Shown in pieces: positions 60,440 through 64,000 of a DNA stretch of 64,000 nt. Position numbers and translations under genes: made by a program. This DNA comes from VYFG01 sp965204165. GTDB lineage: Bacteria > Pseudomonadota > Gammaproteobacteria > Arenicellales > Poriferihabitantaceae. The stretch lies in contig OZ241969.1 in the NCBI GenBank assembly GCA_965204165.1, forward strand, positions 1,302,001-1,366,000. The letters run 5' to 3'. Positions within the stretch are counted from its first letter, which is position 1. Every line of letters begins with the position of its first letter. Below the pieces are notes generated by a model. The model had not been told where the DNA came from and made no database searches. It saw nothing but the letters and a program-made list of their open reading frames with translations.

Positions 60440-62530
60440 GTGGCCCGCAAGACATCAATCGAGCGTTACCGGAATATCGGTATCATGGCGCATATCGATG
60501 CGGGCAAGACCACGACCACCGAACGCATCCTGTTCTACACCGGCATATCGCACAAGCTCGGGGAGGTCCACGAGGGCACCGCCATCATGGACTGGATGGA
60601 GCAGGAGCAGGAGCGGGGGATCACCATCACCTCCGCCGCCACCACCTGCTTCTGGCGGGGCATGTCCGGGGATCTGCCGGAATACCGCATCAACATCATC
60701 GACACCCCCGGGCACGTGGATTTCACCATCGAGGTGGAGCGTTCCCTGCGGGTCCTTGACGGGGCCGTGGCCGTGTTCTGCGCCGTGGGCGGCGTGGAGC
60801 CGCAGTCGGAGACGGTCTGGCGCCAGGCGGACAAGTACCGCGTGCCGCGCATGGCCTTCATCAACAAGATGGACCGGATGGGCGCCGACTTTCCGCGGGT
60901 CATGCACCAGATCGGGGATCGCCTGGGGGCGAACCCGGTGGCGGTCCAGCTGCCCATCGGCGCCGAGGACTCCTTCCGCGGCATCGTGGACCTGGTCACC
61001 ATGCAGGCCATCTACTGGGAGGAGGAGAACCGGGGCGTCCGGTTTCAGCAGCAGGACATTCCCGAGGAGATGCGCGCCCTTTGCGAGGAATACCGCGAGC
61101 GGCTGGTGGAGGCGGCGGCGGAGGCCGACGAGGGCCTGATGGAAAAGTACTTCGAGTCCGGGGAACTGGAAATCGACGAGATCCGCAACGGCATCCGCCT
61201 GCGCACCCTGCGCAACGAGGTGGTGCCGGTGCTGTGCGGCAGCGCCTTCAAGAACAAGGGTGTCCAGGCCATGCTGGACGCCGTGATCCACTACCTGCCG
61301 AGTCCGGTCGATGTGCCCCCCATCCGCGGCACCGGGCGCGACGGGGGCAGGCTGATCGAGCGCCGCGCGGACGACAGTGAGCCGTTTTCCGCCCTCGGCT
61401 TCAAGATCATGAGCGACCCCTATCTGGGGCAGCTGGTGTTCCTCAGGGTGTACTCCGGCGTCCTCAACGCCGGGGACACGGTCTACAACGCCGTGAAACA
61501 GAGAAAGGAGCGGATCGGCCGCGTGCTGCTGATGCGGGCCAATGACCGGGAAGACCTGAAGGAGGTTCGCGCGGGTGAAATCGTCGCGGCGGTGGGCCTG
61601 AAGACCGTGACCACGGGCGATACGCTGTGTGATCCGGCCAACGAGGTGATCCTGGAGCGGATGGAGTTTCCGGACCCGGTCATCTCCCAGGCGGTGGAGC
61701 CGAAGACCAAGGCCGACCAGGAGAAACTGGGGGTGGCCCTCGGCAAGCTGGCGCAGGAGGATCCGTCGTTCCGGGTGGCCACCGACGAGGAGTCCGGCCA
61801 GACCATCATCTCCGGCATGGGCGAACTGCACCTGGAAATCATCATCGACCGGATGAAGCGGGAATTCAACGTGGACGCCAACGTGGGCAAGCCCCAGGTG
61901 GCGTACCGTGAAACCGTCACCCGGCAGGTGGAGCAGGAATACAGGTATGTCAAGCAGACCGGCGGCCGCGGCCAGTACGGACATGTGTACCTCCGCATCA
62001 GTCCCCGGGAGCCCGGCGCCGGTTACGAGTTCGTCGACCAGATCAAGGGCGGCGTGGTTCCGCGGGAGTACATCCCCTCCGTGGACAAGGGAATCCGGGA
62101 ATCCATGCAGACCGGCATTCTGGCCGGCTACCCCGTGATCGATGTGCGTGTCGTCCTGTATGACGGCTCGTACCACGAGGTGGACTCCTCCGAGCATGCC
62201 TTCAAGGCGGCGGGCGGCATGGCTTTCCGCGAGGGCTGCCGCAGGGCGGGGCCGCAGCTGCTGGAGCCGATGATGGCGGTGGAGGTGGTGATGCCGGAAG
62301 AGTACATGGGCAACGTCAACGGGGACATCAATGCCCGCCGGGGCATGATCCACGAGATGGATGAATCCCCTTCCGGCAAGGTGGTCCGCGCGGAAGTGCC
62401 CCTGTCCGAAATGTTCGGTTACGCCACCGCGCTCAGGTCCGCCACCCAGGGCCGCGCGAGCTATACCATGGAATTCAAGAAGTATGCGCCGGTGCCGGTG
62501 AACGTGGCGGAAGCCATCCGGGCCGCCTGA
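60440..62530 (+). CDS. fusA: elongation factor G
   Basis: A 696-residue translocase GTPase. G1 AHIDAGKTTTTERIL (near 16-30), G3 DTPGHVDFT, G4 NKMDRMG, and C-terminal domains IV-V ending EFKKYAPVPVNVAEAIRAA. The start is GTG. Codons follow the backbone (ACC, GCC), in contrast with the flanking tuf gene. Confidence 0.98.
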   Translation: MARKTSIERYRNIGIMAHIDAGKTTTTERILFYTGISHKLGEVHEGTAIMDWMEQEQERGITITSAATTCFWRGMSGDLPEYRINIIDTPGHVDFTIEVERSLRVLDGAVAVFCAVGGVEPQSETVWRQADKYRVPRMAFINKMDRMGADFPRVMHQIGDRLGANPVAVQLPIGAEDSFRGIVDLVTMQAIYWEEENRGVRFQQQDIPEEMRALCEEYRERLVEAAAEADEGLMEKYFESGELEIDEIRNGIRLRTLRNEVVPVLCGSAFKNKGVQAMLDAVIHYLPSPVDVPPIRGTGRDGGRLIERRADDSEPFSALGFKIMSDPYLGQLVFLRVYSGVLNAGDTVYNAVKQRKERIGRVLLMRANDREDLKEVRAGEIVAAVGLKTVTTGDTLCDPANEVILERMEFPDPVISQAVEPKTKADQEKLGVALGKLAQEDPSFRVATDEESGQTIISGMGELHLEIIIDRMKREFNVDANVGKPQVAYRETVTRQVEQEYRYVKQTGGRGQYGHVYLRISPREPGAGYEFVDQIKGGVVPREYIPSVDKGIRESMQTGILAGYPVIDVRVVLYDGSYHEVDSSEHAFKAAGGMAFREGCRRAGPQLLEPMMAVEVVMPEEYMGNVNGDINARRGMIHEMDESPSGKVVRAEVPLSEMFGYATALRSATQGRASYTMEFKKYAPVPVNVAEAIRAA

Positions 62531-62593
62531 GGCGGGAATCTGCAGACAGGGCAATTCACTTTATTTTCAAAGAGAGTCAAAGAGAGTTCGAAG

Positions 62594-63784
<1,191 letters not shown>

Positions 63785-63817
63785 TCACCGAAACAATCTT
63801 TCGAGAAGAGTAGCACC

Positions 63818-64000
63818 GTGAAGGTCGAAAACCAGAAAATCCGGATCAGCCTGAAAGCCTTCGATCACAAGACGATCGACCGCTCGGCGTTGGAGATCGT
63901 CGATACCGCGCGCCGCACCGGCGCGCTGGTGATGGGCCCGATCCCCTTGCCGACCAAGATCGAAAAGTACACGCTGCTCAGGTCTCCCCATGTCAACAAG
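63818..64000 (+). CDS. rpsJ: 30S ribosomal protein S10, partial at window edge
   Basis: 61 codons are visible before the right edge: QKIRISLKAFDHKTIDRSAL and GPIPLPTKIEKYTLLRSPHV are S10 hallmarks. The GTG at 63818 is the start. It opens the S10 operon directly after tufA, 33 bases on. S10 is also the NusG partner (NusE). Confidence 0.96.
   Translation, partial: MKVENQKIRISLKAFDHKTIDRSALEIVDTARRTGALVMGPIPLPTKIEKYTLLRSPHVNK

Noticed and set aside
60455..62554. 699-codon minus-strand frame opposite fusA
   Set aside because: Same shadow effect; the sense strand encodes a complete EF-G.

Overview
The window is a 64 kb stretch of a GC-rich gammaproteobacterial chromosome. The best lineage evidence is the right third. 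The order birA-coaX-SPOR gene-tRNA-Thr(UGU)-tRNA-Tyr-tRNA-Gly-tRNA-Thr(GGU)-tufB-tRNA-Trp-secE-nusG-rplKAJL-rpoBC-rpsL-rpsG-fusA-tufA-rpsJ matches the enterobacterial and pseudomonad layout, including the thrU-tyrU-glyT-thrT-tufB cluster of E. coli. The TMA/TMAO genes, Amt transporter and sulfatase suggest a marine or saline-water heterotroph. I cannot name the order.

Left part (1-22.5 kb): a partial DMT exporter and a type B PutA come first. They are followed by an AT-rich island (about 4.7-7.95 kb) that interrupts the GC-rich backbone. The island holds a compact operon: a ubiquitin-like protein, an E1-like ThiF protein with an N-terminal extension, and a DUF6527/BubE-type protein. This resembles the recently recognised bacterial ubiquitination-like (Bub) systems. 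A small PD-(D/E)XK nuclease follows. Backbone genes then resume: adenine deaminase, a DUF2130 protein, a catalytically degenerate SDR, an orphan LuxR-type response regulator, SlyD, an M24 peptidase, an ion channel, an isopropylmalate-dehydrogenase-like enzyme, an enoyl-CoA hydratase homologue, cytochrome c5, Amt with a 63-residue membrane partner, an NTF2-like protein, a rhodanese-metallo-beta-lactamase fusion and a sulfatase.

Middle (22.7-36 kb): a methylamine block. tdm (TMAO demethylase) and tmm (trimethylamine monooxygenase) lie at its two ends. Between them are a BenE-type transporter, a five-gene branched-chain-amino-acid-type ABC transporter with a Tat-exported binding protein, a PAS-PAS-degenerate GGDEF protein, and a NarL/NarX-like two-component pair whose kinase is soluble and has a four-cysteine N-terminus. 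The inferred route is TMA to TMAO (Tmm), then to dimethylamine plus formaldehyde (Tdm). The ABC system is a candidate uptake system in place of TmoXVW. Possible NarL-type 7-2-7 sites lie near tmm and upstream of the binding protein gene. Then come copC-copD-cytochrome c, a Nudix hydrolase, ilvD and ispG.

Right part (42-64 kb): birA, coaX and a SPOR-like gene lead into the tRNA/tufB operon and the transcription-translation superoperon. The tRNA-Thr(UGU) gene is split after anticodon position 36 by a 343-nt insertion. It has the marks of a group IC3 intron closely resembling the Azoarcus tRNA-Ile intron: U before the 5' splice site, a terminal G, P2 and P9 GAAA loops, and P3/P7/P8 pairings. I regard this intron and the Bub-like island as the most interesting items in the window. 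The two tuf genes appear identical at DNA level and use synonymous codons unlike their neighbours.
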